Shown: one piece after another, positions 1-6,769 of the stretch
Layout of the letters: every line of letters starts with the position of its first letter
Numbering within the stretch: the stretch's first letter is position 1
Assembly: GCA_946482625.1 (NCBI GenBank)
Contig: CAMLSH010000129.1
Location: forward strand, 1 to 8,994
Direction of reading: 5' to 3'
Length of the DNA stretch: 8,994 nucleotides
Origin: an uncultured Opitutaceae bacterium
GTDB lineage: Bacteria > Verrucomicrobiota > Verrucomicrobiae > Opitutales > Opitutaceae
The notes under the pieces: model-generated
Database searches by the model: none
The model's input: only the letters and a program-made list of their open reading frames with translations
Told to the model about the DNA's origin: nothing
Position numbers and translations under genes: made by a program

Positions 1-4
1 GCCG

Positions 5-46
5 GACAAAAACTCACTCCCGCGCAGGAGAGTCAAGGGTTTTGTC
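5..46. other. Imperfect stem-loop upstream of the CxxC-protein gene
   Basis: The arms GACAAAA (5-11) and TTTTGTC (40-46) are complementary. Inside them ACTC (12-15) pairs with GAGT (30-33) and TCC (18-20) with GGA (27-29), leaving a small bulge and a CGCGCA loop. Read on + it could be part of a 5' leader or the end of an upstream transcript. Read on - it resembles a terminator, because the inner stem is followed by TTTTTG, but no - strand gene enters from the right. Its function is unknown, and the window edge hides what lies upstream. Confidence 0.3.
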
Positions 47-55
47 GGTCAGGTA

Positions 56-83
56 CTCCGCACTGCAACCCGGGCTTGCGGAG
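56..83. other. Perfect 7-bp inverted repeat in the leader of the first gene
   Basis: CTCCGCA (56-62) and TGCGGAG (77-83) are perfect reverse complements around a 14-nt loop that contains the palindrome CCCGGG. The repeat lies 33 nt before the chosen ATG at 117. No T-run follows, so it is not a standard terminator. It could be an operator-like site or a leader RNA hairpin. This is sequence observation only. Confidence 0.3.
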
Positions 84-116
84 CGAGTTTCCATCCATCA
101 ACCAAACCACCCAGAC

Positions 117-509
117 ATGCGCCGCCGCTTCCAGATCATCCTCGTCCTCTTCGCGTGGCTCCTCGCCACCGGTGGACAATGGCATCTGGTCCAATCCTTG
201 GCGTGGGGCCGCATGATCGTCGCCTACGCGAAAACCATGCCCGTCCGCGAGGCCGTCCGCCTCACCTTTACCCCGGATAATATGTGCGGCGTCTGCGAAC
301 TCGTCAGCACCGCCCAACAACAACACGGCGACACCGCGCTCCCGGTCGGCACCTCGCTCGACAGCAAAACTCCCCTCGTTTTTCAGCCCGCCCCGAAGGT
401 GATCTTCACCGCGCCGGTCGCCACCCGTTGGTCGCCTCGCGACCGCGAACCGCCCCGAACCGAGCGCGCCGCTCCGCCGCTGCCACCTCCGCGAGCCTCC
501 GCTGCCTGA
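117..509 (+). CDS. Small membrane-anchored or secreted CxxC protein, possibly metal-related
   Basis: This 130-residue protein has a basic N-terminus (MRRR) and a hydrophobic stretch at about residues 5-18 that fits a signal peptide or membrane anchor. The motif MCGVCELV holds a CxxC pair at residues 57 and 60. A low-complexity Pro/Arg/Ala-rich tail follows from about residue 103. The ATG at 117 is chosen over an in-frame TTG at 42, because the longer form would put 25 polar residues ahead of the hydrophobic segment and run through both leader stem-loops. I know of similar short CxxC proteins beside TonB receptors in Verrucomicrobiota, but I cannot name a family with certainty. DUF2946-like proteins share the size, export signal and Cys pair. 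Its place before a receptor and a CusF-like gene suggests a role in metal binding or relay, which is inference. There is no clear Shine-Dalgarno sequence. Confidence 0.68.
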   Translation: MRRRFQIILVLFAWLLATGGQWHLVQSLAWGRMIVAYAKTMPVREAVRLTFTPDNMCGVCELVSTAQQQHGDTALPVGTSLDSKTPLVFQPAPKVIFTAPVATRWSPRDREPPRTERAAPPLPPPRASAA

Positions 510-721
510 GCTTTTAAGGAACGATCGGCTCCACGCCATCGCTCCGTCTCTTCGCGTAACCCGGTCGCGCCACGCGACCACGCGAACTCCGGCGCTTTCC
601 CCTGCGCGCATCGCCACGTTTTCCGCGTGCCGCCGCCTGCCAAAAGCCCGGCTGGACTCCACTCAACATCACCGCGGCTCGGCCGCACTCCTGGCGCGTT
701 TTGCGCCCAACTTCATCACCT
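510..721 (+). promoter_or_regulatory. Hairpin-rich gap before the TonB receptor gene
   Basis: This 212-nt gap holds no convincing gene. It contains three compact GC-rich hairpins. GGTCGCG/CGCGACC pairs at 563-569/573-579 with a CCA loop. GCGGC/GCCGC pairs at 674-678/682-686. GGCGC/GCGCC pairs at 693-697/703-707 with a GTTTT loop, ending 14 nt before the chosen GTG start. It is where receptor expression would be controlled. I looked for the conserved blocks of a cobalamin riboswitch and did not find them. In DNA this GC-rich some short hairpins occur by chance, so a regulatory role is only possible. Confidence 0.3.
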
Positions 722-2830
722 GTGAAAATTTTCTCTACCCAATCGTTTCCTCTCGTCGCATCGGCTTCTCTGGTCCTCGCGATTTCCCTCCACGCAACTC
801 CCTCCACGTCGGTTCCCGTCGGCACCGCCTTCATCGCGCTTGAGAAGCTCGAAGTCACCGCCGATCGCGGTCCTTCGCTGACCTCGCCGTCGCTCGAATC
901 CGCCCGCGCCGAACTCGCGACCGTCCCCGGCGGCGCCGAAGTGATCGACTCCGCGCGCTTCCTGCGTGGCCGCGCCAGCACCGTCGAAGACACCTTCGCG
1001 CTCTCCGCCGGCGTCATCGCCCAATCCCGTTTCGGCTCTGACGAAGCCCGCCTCTCCATTCGCGGCTCCGGCCTCCAGCGCACCTTCCACGGTCGTGGCC
1101 TGCGCGTTCTGCAAGACGGCGTGCCCATCAACCTCGCCGACGGTGGCTTCGACATGCAGGCCCTCGAACCGCTCAGCGCCGCCTACATCAACGTCTGGCG
1201 CGGCGGCAACGCCCTCGCCACCGGCGCCTCCACCCTCGGCGGCGCGATCGACTATATTTCCCGCACCGGCCGTGACGCGCCCTCGCTCTTCGCGCGCGCC
1301 GAAGCCGGTTCATGGAACTACCTCCGCGCCTCTGTCGCCTCCGGCGGCACCACGGGTGCGCACAACCAGTTCGACGGCTACGCCTCCTTCACCCGCCAGT
1401 CGCAGGGCGGCTTCCGCGACCACGCCGAACAGGAAAATCACCGCCTCTTCGTCAACGCCGGTATCCGCTTTTCGGGCACAGCCGAGACGCGCTTCTACGT
1501 CACCGCCGTCCGCACCGACTCCGAACTCCCCGGCAGCCTCACCCGCGCCCAGCTCAACGCCAACCCCCGCCAGGCCTCGCCGGGTAACATCACCCTCGAC
1601 CAACACCGCGACTTCGACCTCCTCCGCATCGCCAATAAAACGACGCTCCGCACCGGCGACACGCTCTGGGATTTCTCCGCCGCGTGGACCTACAAAGACC
1701 TCGATCACCCCATCTTCCAGGTCATCGACCAACTCTCCAACGACCTGCTCCTCGGCGCCTCCGCCACGCACACCGGCGATTTCGTCGGCCGCACCCACCG
1801 CCTCCGCGCCGGCGTCTTCTTCACCCGCGGCCTCACGCATGCCGCCAACTTCGTCAACAACGCCGGCCAGCGCGGCACCCTCGTTTCCCAAGCCGACCAG
1901 ACTGCCACCAACGTCGAACTCTTCGCCGAGGACCAACTCGCGCTCGGCCGCGGTTTCACATTCGTCGCCGGCCTCAGCTCCGCCGCTAACAAACGCGAAA
2001 ACGAAAAACGCTTTGCTGGCGGCCCCAGCTACGAACTCGATTACGAGCGCCTCATGCCGAAGCTCGGCCTGCGCTGGGACACCCGCGAGGTCCAACTCTT
2101 CGCCAACGTCTCCAGCAGCTACGAGCCGCCCTCCTTCAGCGAGACGCTCACGCTCAACACCGCCCGCCACGCCCAGACCGCCACCACCGTCGAGCTCGGC
2201 TCCCGCGGCGTCCACCGATTCCTCCGCTGGGATCTCTCGCTCTACAGCGCCGCGTTGAAAAATGAGCTCCTCACGCTCGACCACGACAACACCCCGTCCA
2301 CCGCCTCCGCGACTGTCAACGCCAGCAAGACCACCCACCGCGGCATCGAACTCGCCACCGAACTCGACCTCCTCGGCTACGACTGGAATCCCTCCAACTC
2401 CTCCGCCTCCGCGCCCGCTCATCGCCTCGTCCTCCGCGCCGCCTGGACCTACGGCGACTTCCGTTTCGATGACGACGCCCGCTATGGCAACAACCGCCTC
2501 GCCGGCCTCGCCCCGCACCAGATCCGCAGCGAACTCACTTGGGAACACGCCAGCGGCTGGTACGCCGGCCCAACCTTCGAGTGGTCGCCGGAAGACAACT
2601 ACATCGACTTCCGCAACACCGTCGCCGCCGACGCCTACGCCCTGATCGGCTTCCGCCTCGGCCAGCGCCGCTCCACCGGCATCTCGTGGTTCGTCGAAAC
2701 CCGCAACCTCACCGACAAACGTTACGCCGCCACCACCGGAGTCATCGAAAACGCCGCCAGCCTCGATCAGCCCCAACTCCTCCCCGGCGACGGCCGCAGC
2801 CTCTTCGCCGGCGTAGAATTTCGCTGGTAA
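722..2830 (+). CDS. TonB-dependent outer-membrane receptor, candidate copper transporter
   Basis: This 702-residue protein has the architecture of a TonB-dependent receptor: signal peptide (about 1-25), a likely TonB box EKLEVTA (41-47), a plug domain (about 60-182) and a 22-strand-type beta barrel to the C-terminus. Plug landmarks are RLSIRGSG (110-117), VLQDGVPINLADGG (129-142) and the VWRGGNALATGASTLGGAIDYISR stretch (158-181; key residues RGG, G168, LGG). The C-terminus GVEFRW ends in an aromatic residue, as expected for Bam-assembled barrels. The length is normal for the family. The GTG at 722 is preferred because it starts a normal signal peptide (MKIFSTQ); an in-frame TTG at 701 would add seven residues and lie in the loop of a hairpin. 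The plug resembles FecA-type receptors, so a ferric chelate is the main alternative substrate. Copper is suggested only by the CusF-like gene 43 nt downstream. Transport would need TonB-ExbB-ExbD from elsewhere. Confidence 0.93.
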   Translation: MKIFSTQSFPLVASASLVLAISLHATPSTSVPVGTAFIALEKLEVTADRGPSLTSPSLESARAELATVPGGAEVIDSARFLRGRASTVEDTFALSAGVIAQSRFGSDEARLSIRGSGLQRTFHGRGLRVLQDGVPINLADGGFDMQALEPLSAAYINVWRGGNALATGASTLGGAIDYISRTGRDAPSLFARAEAGSWNYLRASVASGGTTGAHNQFDGYASFTRQSQGGFRDHAEQENHRLFVNAGIRFSGTAETRFYVTAVRTDSELPGSLTRAQLNANPRQASPGNITLDQHRDFDLLRIANKTTLRTGDTLWDFSAAWTYKDLDHPIFQVIDQLSNDLLLGASATHTGDFVGRTHRLRAGVFFTRGLTHAANFVNNAGQRGTLVSQADQTATNVELFAEDQLALGRGFTFVAGLSSAANKRENEKRFAGGPSYELDYERLMPKLGLRWDTREVQLFANVSSSYEPPSFSETLTLNTARHAQTATTVELGSRGVHRFLRWDLSLYSAALKNELLTLDHDNTPSTASATVNASKTTHRGIELATELDLLGYDWNPSNSSASAPAHRLVLRAAWTYGDFRFDDDARYGNNRLAGLAPHQIRSELTWEHASGWYAGPTFEWSPEDNYIDFRNTVAADAYALIGFRLGQRRSTGISWFVETRNLTDKRYAATTGVIENAASLDQPQLLPGDGRSLFAGVEFRW

Positions 2831-2873
2831 TCGTTCGCTCTTTTCCTCCTTAAAAACAAACTCTCATTCACCC

Positions 2874-3281
2874 ATGACGCTCATGCTCGCCTCCCTCCGC
2901 TCCGTTCTCGCACCCATCCTGGCCCTCACGCTCGTCGCTGCCGCTCTCACGACGCGCGCCTCCGCCTGTGATTGCAGCAAAACTGCCAAAACCGTCGCCG
3001 CCTCTTCCACCGCTTCCGAGGCCGGCCAGAAAGAATCCCCGAGAAAACACCCGCTCAAAGGCGTCGTCACCGACGTGTTGCCCGCGCAAGACGCACTCAT
3101 GGTGAAACACGAGGCCATCCCCGGCGTGATGAGGGCGATGACGATGATGTTCGTCGTCGATGCCGACGTCGTGAAGACCGTTAAAAAAGGCGACGCCATC
3201 ACCGCGCTCATGTCCCGCACCGCCGATGGCGACTGGCGACTTGACGATGTGAAAGTAATCCCGTCCGCCCCATCCACTTGA
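2874..3281 (+). CDS. Exported CusF-like copper-binding protein
   Basis: This 135-residue protein has an N-terminal signal peptide (about 1-31, ending RASA) followed at once by CDC (Cys32, Cys34), a possible extra metal site. A polar linker leads to a small OB-fold-like domain (about 62-130) matching the CusF_Ec type. It begins GVVTDV, and the motif KHEAIPGVMRAMTMMF carries His79, Met86, Met89 and Met91. In E. coli CusF, His36, Trp44, Met47 and Met49 bind Cu(I)/Ag(I); here the Trp position appears to hold Met86, as in many GVM/GFMPAMTM relatives. The likely role is periplasmic copper binding or delivery. No proper lipobox is seen before Cys32 (ASAC lacks Leu at -3), so a soluble protein is more likely than a lipoprotein. 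It follows the receptor by 43 nt and probably shares its transcript. Confidence 0.92.
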   Translation: MTLMLASLRSVLAPILALTLVAAALTTRASACDCSKTAKTVAASSTASEAGQKESPRKHPLKGVVTDVLPAQDALMVKHEAIPGVMRAMTMMFVVDADVVKTVKKGDAITALMSRTADGDWRLDDVKVIPSAPST

Positions 3282-3324
3282 GACTCCACATGCGGCTGAC
3301 GTTCGTTTCTTCTCGCCCGCCTGC

Positions 3325-4929
3325 ATGACCCTTAACCTCAGGTTTACCCTGCTCATCGGCCTGTTGTTGGCCCTCTTTCTCGGCGGCGTCGGCCTACTGA
3401 CGTCGACTCAACGCGCTGAAACCGCCCGCACCGCCGAAGTCGCCCAACAGGAACGCAGCCAGCTCCTCGATGAAATCGTTTCCCTCGTGGGGTATCCGCT
3501 CGCCCAATTCACGCGCGACTACTCGTTGTGGGACGAGATGGCCGACTTCCTTAAAGACCCCTCCGGCGAGTGGGCCCGCATCAACATCGACGCCAGCGTC
3601 GATACTTTCCACCTCCGCGCCGCCTGGGTCCTTCGCACCGATGGCTCGCTCGTGTACGCCGCCAAGGGAGGAGAAAACGCCCCTGCCCTCCCGGTGCCGG
3701 CGGCGACTTTGCGCGAGAAACTTTCGCGCGAACCCTTTGCCAGCTTCTTCTTTCCGCTCGGCGACGGCCTTTGCGAATTCCGCGCCGCCCCGATTCAGCC
3801 TTCCGCCGACACCGCCCGCACCACGCCGGCGCAAGGCTGGCTCATCGCCGCCTACAGCTGGGATGAACCCCACCTCGAAACTCTCGGCAAACTCACGGGT
3901 GCTCACGTGACGATCGACACCGCCCAGGCTGCGCCCGCCACTCTCCCCAGGTCCGAAGGCTTTGAAATCGTGCGCCCACTTCCCGGCCCGGACGGTGCGC
4001 CGGTGGCGTCGCTGAAACTCCACTACACGCCTGCCGGACTCGCATCCATCGATGAATTCAATCGCGACGAGATCCTCATTTTCCTGCTGCAGGGCCTCCT
4101 GCTCATCGCCGCCACCACCCTCTGCATCCAGCGCTGGGTGCTCAACCCGGTCCGGCAGATCATCACCAGCCTTCGCGAGGGCGACGCTGCGCCCATCGCC
4201 ACCCTGGCCATCCGCAACGACGAGACCGGTCTCATCGCCCGGCTCGTGCAATCCCACTTCGCCGACCGCCGCGCCATCGAACGCAGCGAGCGCACCCTCG
4301 CCCACACCCTCGCCGAACGCACCCGCCTCGGCCGTGACCTGCACGACAACGTCATCCAATCCCTCTTCGCCACCGGTATGGGCCTGACCGCCCTCCGCAA
4401 CGCCCGCCAAGCCACGCCAGCCGAGGTCGAAGCCGGCCTCGATCGGGTCAAAACGAATCTCAACGAGGTTATCCGCGACGTCCGTGCGTTTATCGTGGGC
4501 CTCGAACCCGAGTCGTTGGACGGAAAGACTTTCTCCGAAGCCGTTTCGCAGCTCGCCGACGCGCTCCGAGCGATCCGTACCATCCAGATCGATATCGATA
4601 TCGACGAAACCGCCGCGCACGCCCTTCCCCCAGACCTCCGCCACCACGCGCTGCAACTCCTCCGCGAGACCCTCCTCAACAGCGTCCGCCACTCCGGCGC
4701 CTCCCACATCCAACTCAGTCTCCTCGGCTCCCCCGACCACGTGATCCTCGCCCATACCGATGACGGCCGCCACGCGTCCGCCGCGGAAAACACCCCGGCG
4801 GGCCTCGGCCTGGCCAGCATCGCCGAACGCGTCAGCATCGTAGGCGCGACCTGCGAAATCACGCCCCTGCCTCAAAGCGGCACCCGCATCCGCGTCCTCT
4901 ACCCCCGCTCGGAAAGCGTGTATCCATGA
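3325..4929 (+). CDS. CHASE4-type membrane sensor histidine kinase, NarL-partner class
   Basis: This 534-residue kinase has a first membrane helix at about 5-27, a periplasmic domain of about 220 residues and a second membrane helix at about 249-271. The periplasmic part fits CHASE4, with the segment FTRDYSLWDEMADFL (62-76) typical of it. A HAMP-like linker (about 268-320, with NPVRQI and ETGLI) leads to a HisKA_3 dimerisation domain with LGRDLHDNVIQSLF, His340 being the phosphorylation site. The C-terminal ATPase domain has the N-box LRETLLNSVRHSGAS (Asn452) and a G-box AGLGLASIAERV. The nucleotide motif reads DDGRH (479-483), so the second Gly of DxGxG is missing, though the rest looks functional. 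The ligand is unknown. The 43-nt distance from the CusF-like gene suggests a sensor of metal or envelope state. The stop overlaps the regulator start by 4 nt (ATGA), so the two are translationally coupled. Confidence 0.95.
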   Translation: MTLNLRFTLLIGLLLALFLGGVGLLTSTQRAETARTAEVAQQERSQLLDEIVSLVGYPLAQFTRDYSLWDEMADFLKDPSGEWARINIDASVDTFHLRAAWVLRTDGSLVYAAKGGENAPALPVPAATLREKLSREPFASFFFPLGDGLCEFRAAPIQPSADTARTTPAQGWLIAAYSWDEPHLETLGKLTGAHVTIDTAQAAPATLPRSEGFEIVRPLPGPDGAPVASLKLHYTPAGLASIDEFNRDEILIFLLQGLLLIAATTLCIQRWVLNPVRQIITSLREGDAAPIATLAIRNDETGLIARLVQSHFADRRAIERSERTLAHTLAERTRLGRDLHDNVIQSLFATGMGLTALRNARQATPAEVEAGLDRVKTNLNEVIRDVRAFIVGLEPESLDGKTFSEAVSQLADALRAIRTIQIDIDIDETAAHALPPDLRHHALQLLRETLLNSVRHSGASHIQLSLLGSPDHVILAHTDDGRHASAAENTPAGLGLASIAERVSIVGATCEITPLPQSGTRIRVLYPRSESVYP

Positions 4930-5615
4930 AAGCCGTTCCCTCCCGCCAGATCCGCCTCCTGCTCGTCGACGACAGCCAACTCGTCCGTCAAGGCATCCGC
5001 TCCGTGATCGACCATCACCAAGGCGAGCCCTCCATCGTCGTCGTCGGCGAAGCCGCTTCGGTCCAGGAGACGCTCGTCGTCGCGGCCGCCTGCAAGCCGG
5101 ACATCGTACTCCTCGATCTCCGCCTGCCCGACGGCTTCGGCTTCACCGCCTGCCGCGAACTCATCCGCCGCCAGCCCGGCCTCCGCGTGCTCGTGCTCAC
5201 GTCGTATATGGATAACGAATACATCTACGAAGCGATCGCCGCCGGCGCGCACGGTTACCTCATGAAGGAGATCGACCCCGCTGGGCTCGTCGCCGCCATC
5301 ATCCGCGTCGCTGCCGGCGAGTCCATCATCAGCCCCGATCTCACCGCCCGCGTTCTCGATTTGGTGCGCGTCAATGCTCAGCCCGATCCCAGCCGTTTAT
5401 TTACAACCCTTTCGCCACAGGAAAAACGGGTCCTCGAACTGGTTGTTCAGGGTAAGACGAACAAGGAAATCGGCGATAAACTCGGCCTCTCTGACAACAC
5501 GGTAAAGAACTACCTCGGAAGCGTTTTCGAGAAGCTGAAAGTCAAAAGCCGCGCCCAGGCCGCCGCTCTCTATACCCAGGCCCAAGTGCGTACCGCTAGG
5601 CCGAAACAGGCCTAG
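4926..5615 (+). CDS. NarL/FixJ-family response regulator
   Basis: This 229-residue protein has an N-terminal receiver domain (about 9-125). Acidic-pocket residues are Asp15-Asp16, the phospho-acceptor is Asp64 in DIVLLDLRLPDG, Thr92 is in LVLTSYMD, and Lys114 is in GYLMKEID. A linker leads to a LuxR-type helix-turn-helix (about 160-222) with LSPQEKRVLELVVQGKTNKE followed by LGLSDNTVKNYLGSVFEKL, the recognition helix typical of NarL. It is the evident partner of the upstream HisKA_3 kinase: both belong to the same class and the genes overlap by 4 nt. Target genes are not shown by the sequence; the receptor/CusF genes upstream and the pilin genes downstream are both candidates. Its last codons lie inside the first arm of a set of inverted repeats, so transcript end and coding sequence overlap. 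Confidence 0.97.
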   Translation: MKAVPSRQIRLLLVDDSQLVRQGIRSVIDHHQGEPSIVVVGEAASVQETLVVAAACKPDIVLLDLRLPDGFGFTACRELIRRQPGLRVLVLTSYMDNEYIYEAIAAGAHGYLMKEIDPAGLVAAIIRVAAGESIISPDLTARVLDLVRVNAQPDPSRLFTTLSPQEKRVLELVVQGKTNKEIGDKLGLSDNTVKNYLGSVFEKLKVKSRAQAAALYTQAQVRTARPKQA

Positions 5616-5639
5616 CCGCTAGGCCCACCGAGTGGGCCT
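5593..5639. repeat. Interlocking inverted repeats at the end of the response-regulator gene
   Basis: CCGCTAGGCC occurs twice (5593-5602 and 5616-5625). Between the copies lies GGCCTAGC (5609-5616), which is complementary to GCTAGGCC in both (5595-5602 and 5618-5625). The middle arm can therefore form an 8-bp hairpin with either side: loop GAAACA on the left, or a near-continuous palindrome about C5617 on the right. The right-hand arm also overlaps a third perfect hairpin, AGGCCCAC/GTGGGCCT (5621-5628/5632-5639, loop CGA). The left and third hairpins can coexist; the central one excludes both. No T-run follows, so it is not a standard intrinsic terminator. It could end or stabilise the upstream mRNA, act as a conditional switch, or bind a protein. 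The TAG stop (5613-5615) lies in the middle arm. Confidence 0.6.
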
Positions 5640-5647
5640 GCTGTCCT

Positions 5648-5683
5648 CTAACACTAGTCACTTGCAGGTGCTAGAATGGGCAC
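5648..5683 (+). promoter_or_regulatory. Possible sigma-70-like promoter giving a leaderless pilin mRNA
   Basis: TAGAAT at 5672-5677 matches the -10 consensus at five of six positions. CTAACA at 5648-5653 matches the -35 consensus at four of six, with an 18-nt spacer. Transcription would begin six or seven bases after the -10 box, at about the ATG at 5684, giving an mRNA with little or no leader. That fits the absence of a Shine-Dalgarno sequence before this ATG. The match is modest and was found by eye. Confidence 0.3.
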
Positions 5684-6190
5684 ATGCAAAGCCACGCATT
5701 TTCCAAAGCCCGCCGCGACGGCTCCCCCCGACGTCGCAGCCGCCGTGCCGCCTTCACTCTCGTCGAAGTGATGATGGCGTTCGTCATTCTCATCGCCGGT
5801 ATTTGCGGCGGCCTTACAACCCTCCAGAGCGGTTTCAAGGCCATCGACTCCGCCCGCTGCAGTACCCTCGCCGCGCAGATCATGCAAAGCCAGATCGAGC
5901 GCCTGCGGCTCCACAATTGGGACAGCGTCACGAGCACCGATGCGACGACGGGGTTCTTCGGCGATCGGGAAATCCCGGTCAACGCCCTGGTTCCCGTTTC
6001 CGCCGCCGACATCGCCAGCCGTTTCACCCTCCGGCAATCGGTGCAACTACCCTCGGACGGCCGCACCGACATCGTCGATGTCACGCTCAACGTCACCTGG
6101 ACCAATGTCGGAGGTATCGTCCAGACCCGCTCCTTCGTCACCCGCTACGCGAAAAACGGCCTCTATGACTACTATTTCTCACGCCGCTAA
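5684..6190 (+). CDS. Type IV minor pilin or pseudopilin, PilV/GspI-like
   Basis: This 168-residue protein has a class III prepilin signal: a basic leader rich in Arg (1-23) ending in Ala-Ala, then FTLVEVMMAFVILIAG, with Phe24 as +1 of the mature protein and the conserved Glu28 at +5. The hydrophobic helix runs to about residue 45. The remainder is a small soluble domain with TLAAQIMQSQIERLR (61-75), typical of PilV/GspI-like proteins, and an aromatic end (YDYYFSRR). It should be cleaved and N-methylated by a prepilin peptidase encoded elsewhere and placed in a type IV pilus or pseudopilus in the inner membrane. The ATG at 5684 is the only sensible start for the full leader. It opens the three-gene cluster and overlaps the next gene by 26 nt. 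PilV versus GspI cannot be decided from the sequence alone. Confidence 0.9.
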   Translation: MQSHAFSKARRDGSPRRRSRRAAFTLVEVMMAFVILIAGICGGLTTLQSGFKAIDSARCSTLAAQIMQSQIERLRLHNWDSVTSTDATTGFFGDREIPVNALVPVSAADIASRFTLRQSVQLPSDGRTDIVDVTLNVTWTNVGGIVQTRSFVTRYAKNGLYDYYFSRR

Positions 6191-6749
6191 ACGCTCTTCA
6201 CGCCGGGGTTTCACCCTCGCCGAAGTCATGATCGCCTCGACCCTCTCGGTCGTGGTCATGGGCGGCATTTTAAGCACCACGCTTATGATCACCCGGTCCG
6301 GCTATCGCGTGGAGCAGTACACCGATATGGAGAACGAGTCCCGCAAGAGCCTCGATCAATTCGGCCAGGACGTCCGCATGGCCCAAGACGTTACTTGGAC
6401 CAGCGCCACCAGCCTCACCTTGGTCCTCCCCGTCGACGCCACCAGCACGACTACCACTACAGTCAGCTACACCTACGATGCGGCAGCCCGCACCTTCTCC
6501 CGCACCACCCCCGGCCGCACCACCGTCCTCCTCACCGGGATCGATGACTGCACGTTGATGGGCTATAAAATCAACGGAGACCCCACCCACACGTCCCCCA
6601 CGCCCACCACCTCTTGGGCCACGATCAGCAACAGCACCAAACAGCTTCAGCTCAGCGTCAGCTCCCGCCGCACGCAGACCGCCAACGTCCAAACCGCCCA
6701 AAAGGTCATTTCCGCCCGTTTTATCCTGCGCAACAAGCGCGTCACGTGA
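6165..6749 (+). CDS. Type IV minor pilin or pseudopilin, PilW/GspJ-like
   Basis: This 194-residue protein begins with a short basic leader ending RRG, cut before FTLAEVMIASTLSVVVMG, with Phe16 at +1 and Glu20 at +5. A hydrophobic helix (about 16-40) is followed by YTDMENESRKSLDQFGQDVRMAQ (52-74), a segment characteristic of PilW/GspJ-like proteins, and a Ser/Thr-rich beta domain. The ATG at 6165 is chosen because it gives a normal short prepilin leader; the frame stays open upstream to 5940, but that part lies inside the previous gene. The 26-nt overlap with the preceding gene suggests translational coupling. It probably forms part of the pilus priming complex with its two neighbours. The Thr/Ser-rich stretch (94-100) is low complexity. 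Confidence 0.88.
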   Translation: MTTISHAAKRSSRRGFTLAEVMIASTLSVVVMGGILSTTLMITRSGYRVEQYTDMENESRKSLDQFGQDVRMAQDVTWTSATSLTLVLPVDATSTTTTTVSYTYDAAARTFSRTTPGRTTVLLTGIDDCTLMGYKINGDPTHTSPTPTTSWATISNSTKQLQLSVSSRRTQTANVQTAQKVISARFILRNKRVT

Positions 6750-6769
6750 ATCACCGAACCTCCGCTCCC

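Noticed and set aside
42..116. Extended N-terminus of the CxxC protein from a TTG at 42
   Set aside because: It would put 25 polar residues before the hydrophobic signal segment and translate through the inverted repeats; the ATG at 117 is better.
510..721. Cobalamin riboswitch upstream of the TonB receptor
   Set aside because: The conserved B12-box type blocks and the expected core order were not found; only simple hairpins are present.
1310..2776. Long open frame of 488 codons on - across the receptor gene, and a 430-codon + frame at 966-2258
   Set aside because: Both are Gly/Val/Glu- or Ser/Pro/Arg-rich translations typical of shadow frames in GC-rich DNA. The overlapping receptor frame has clear domains and a signal peptide.
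3394..4875. 493-codon open frame on - across the histidine kinase
   Set aside because: It has low-complexity Gly/Val/Glu composition and no recognisable domain, while the + strand kinase is unambiguous.
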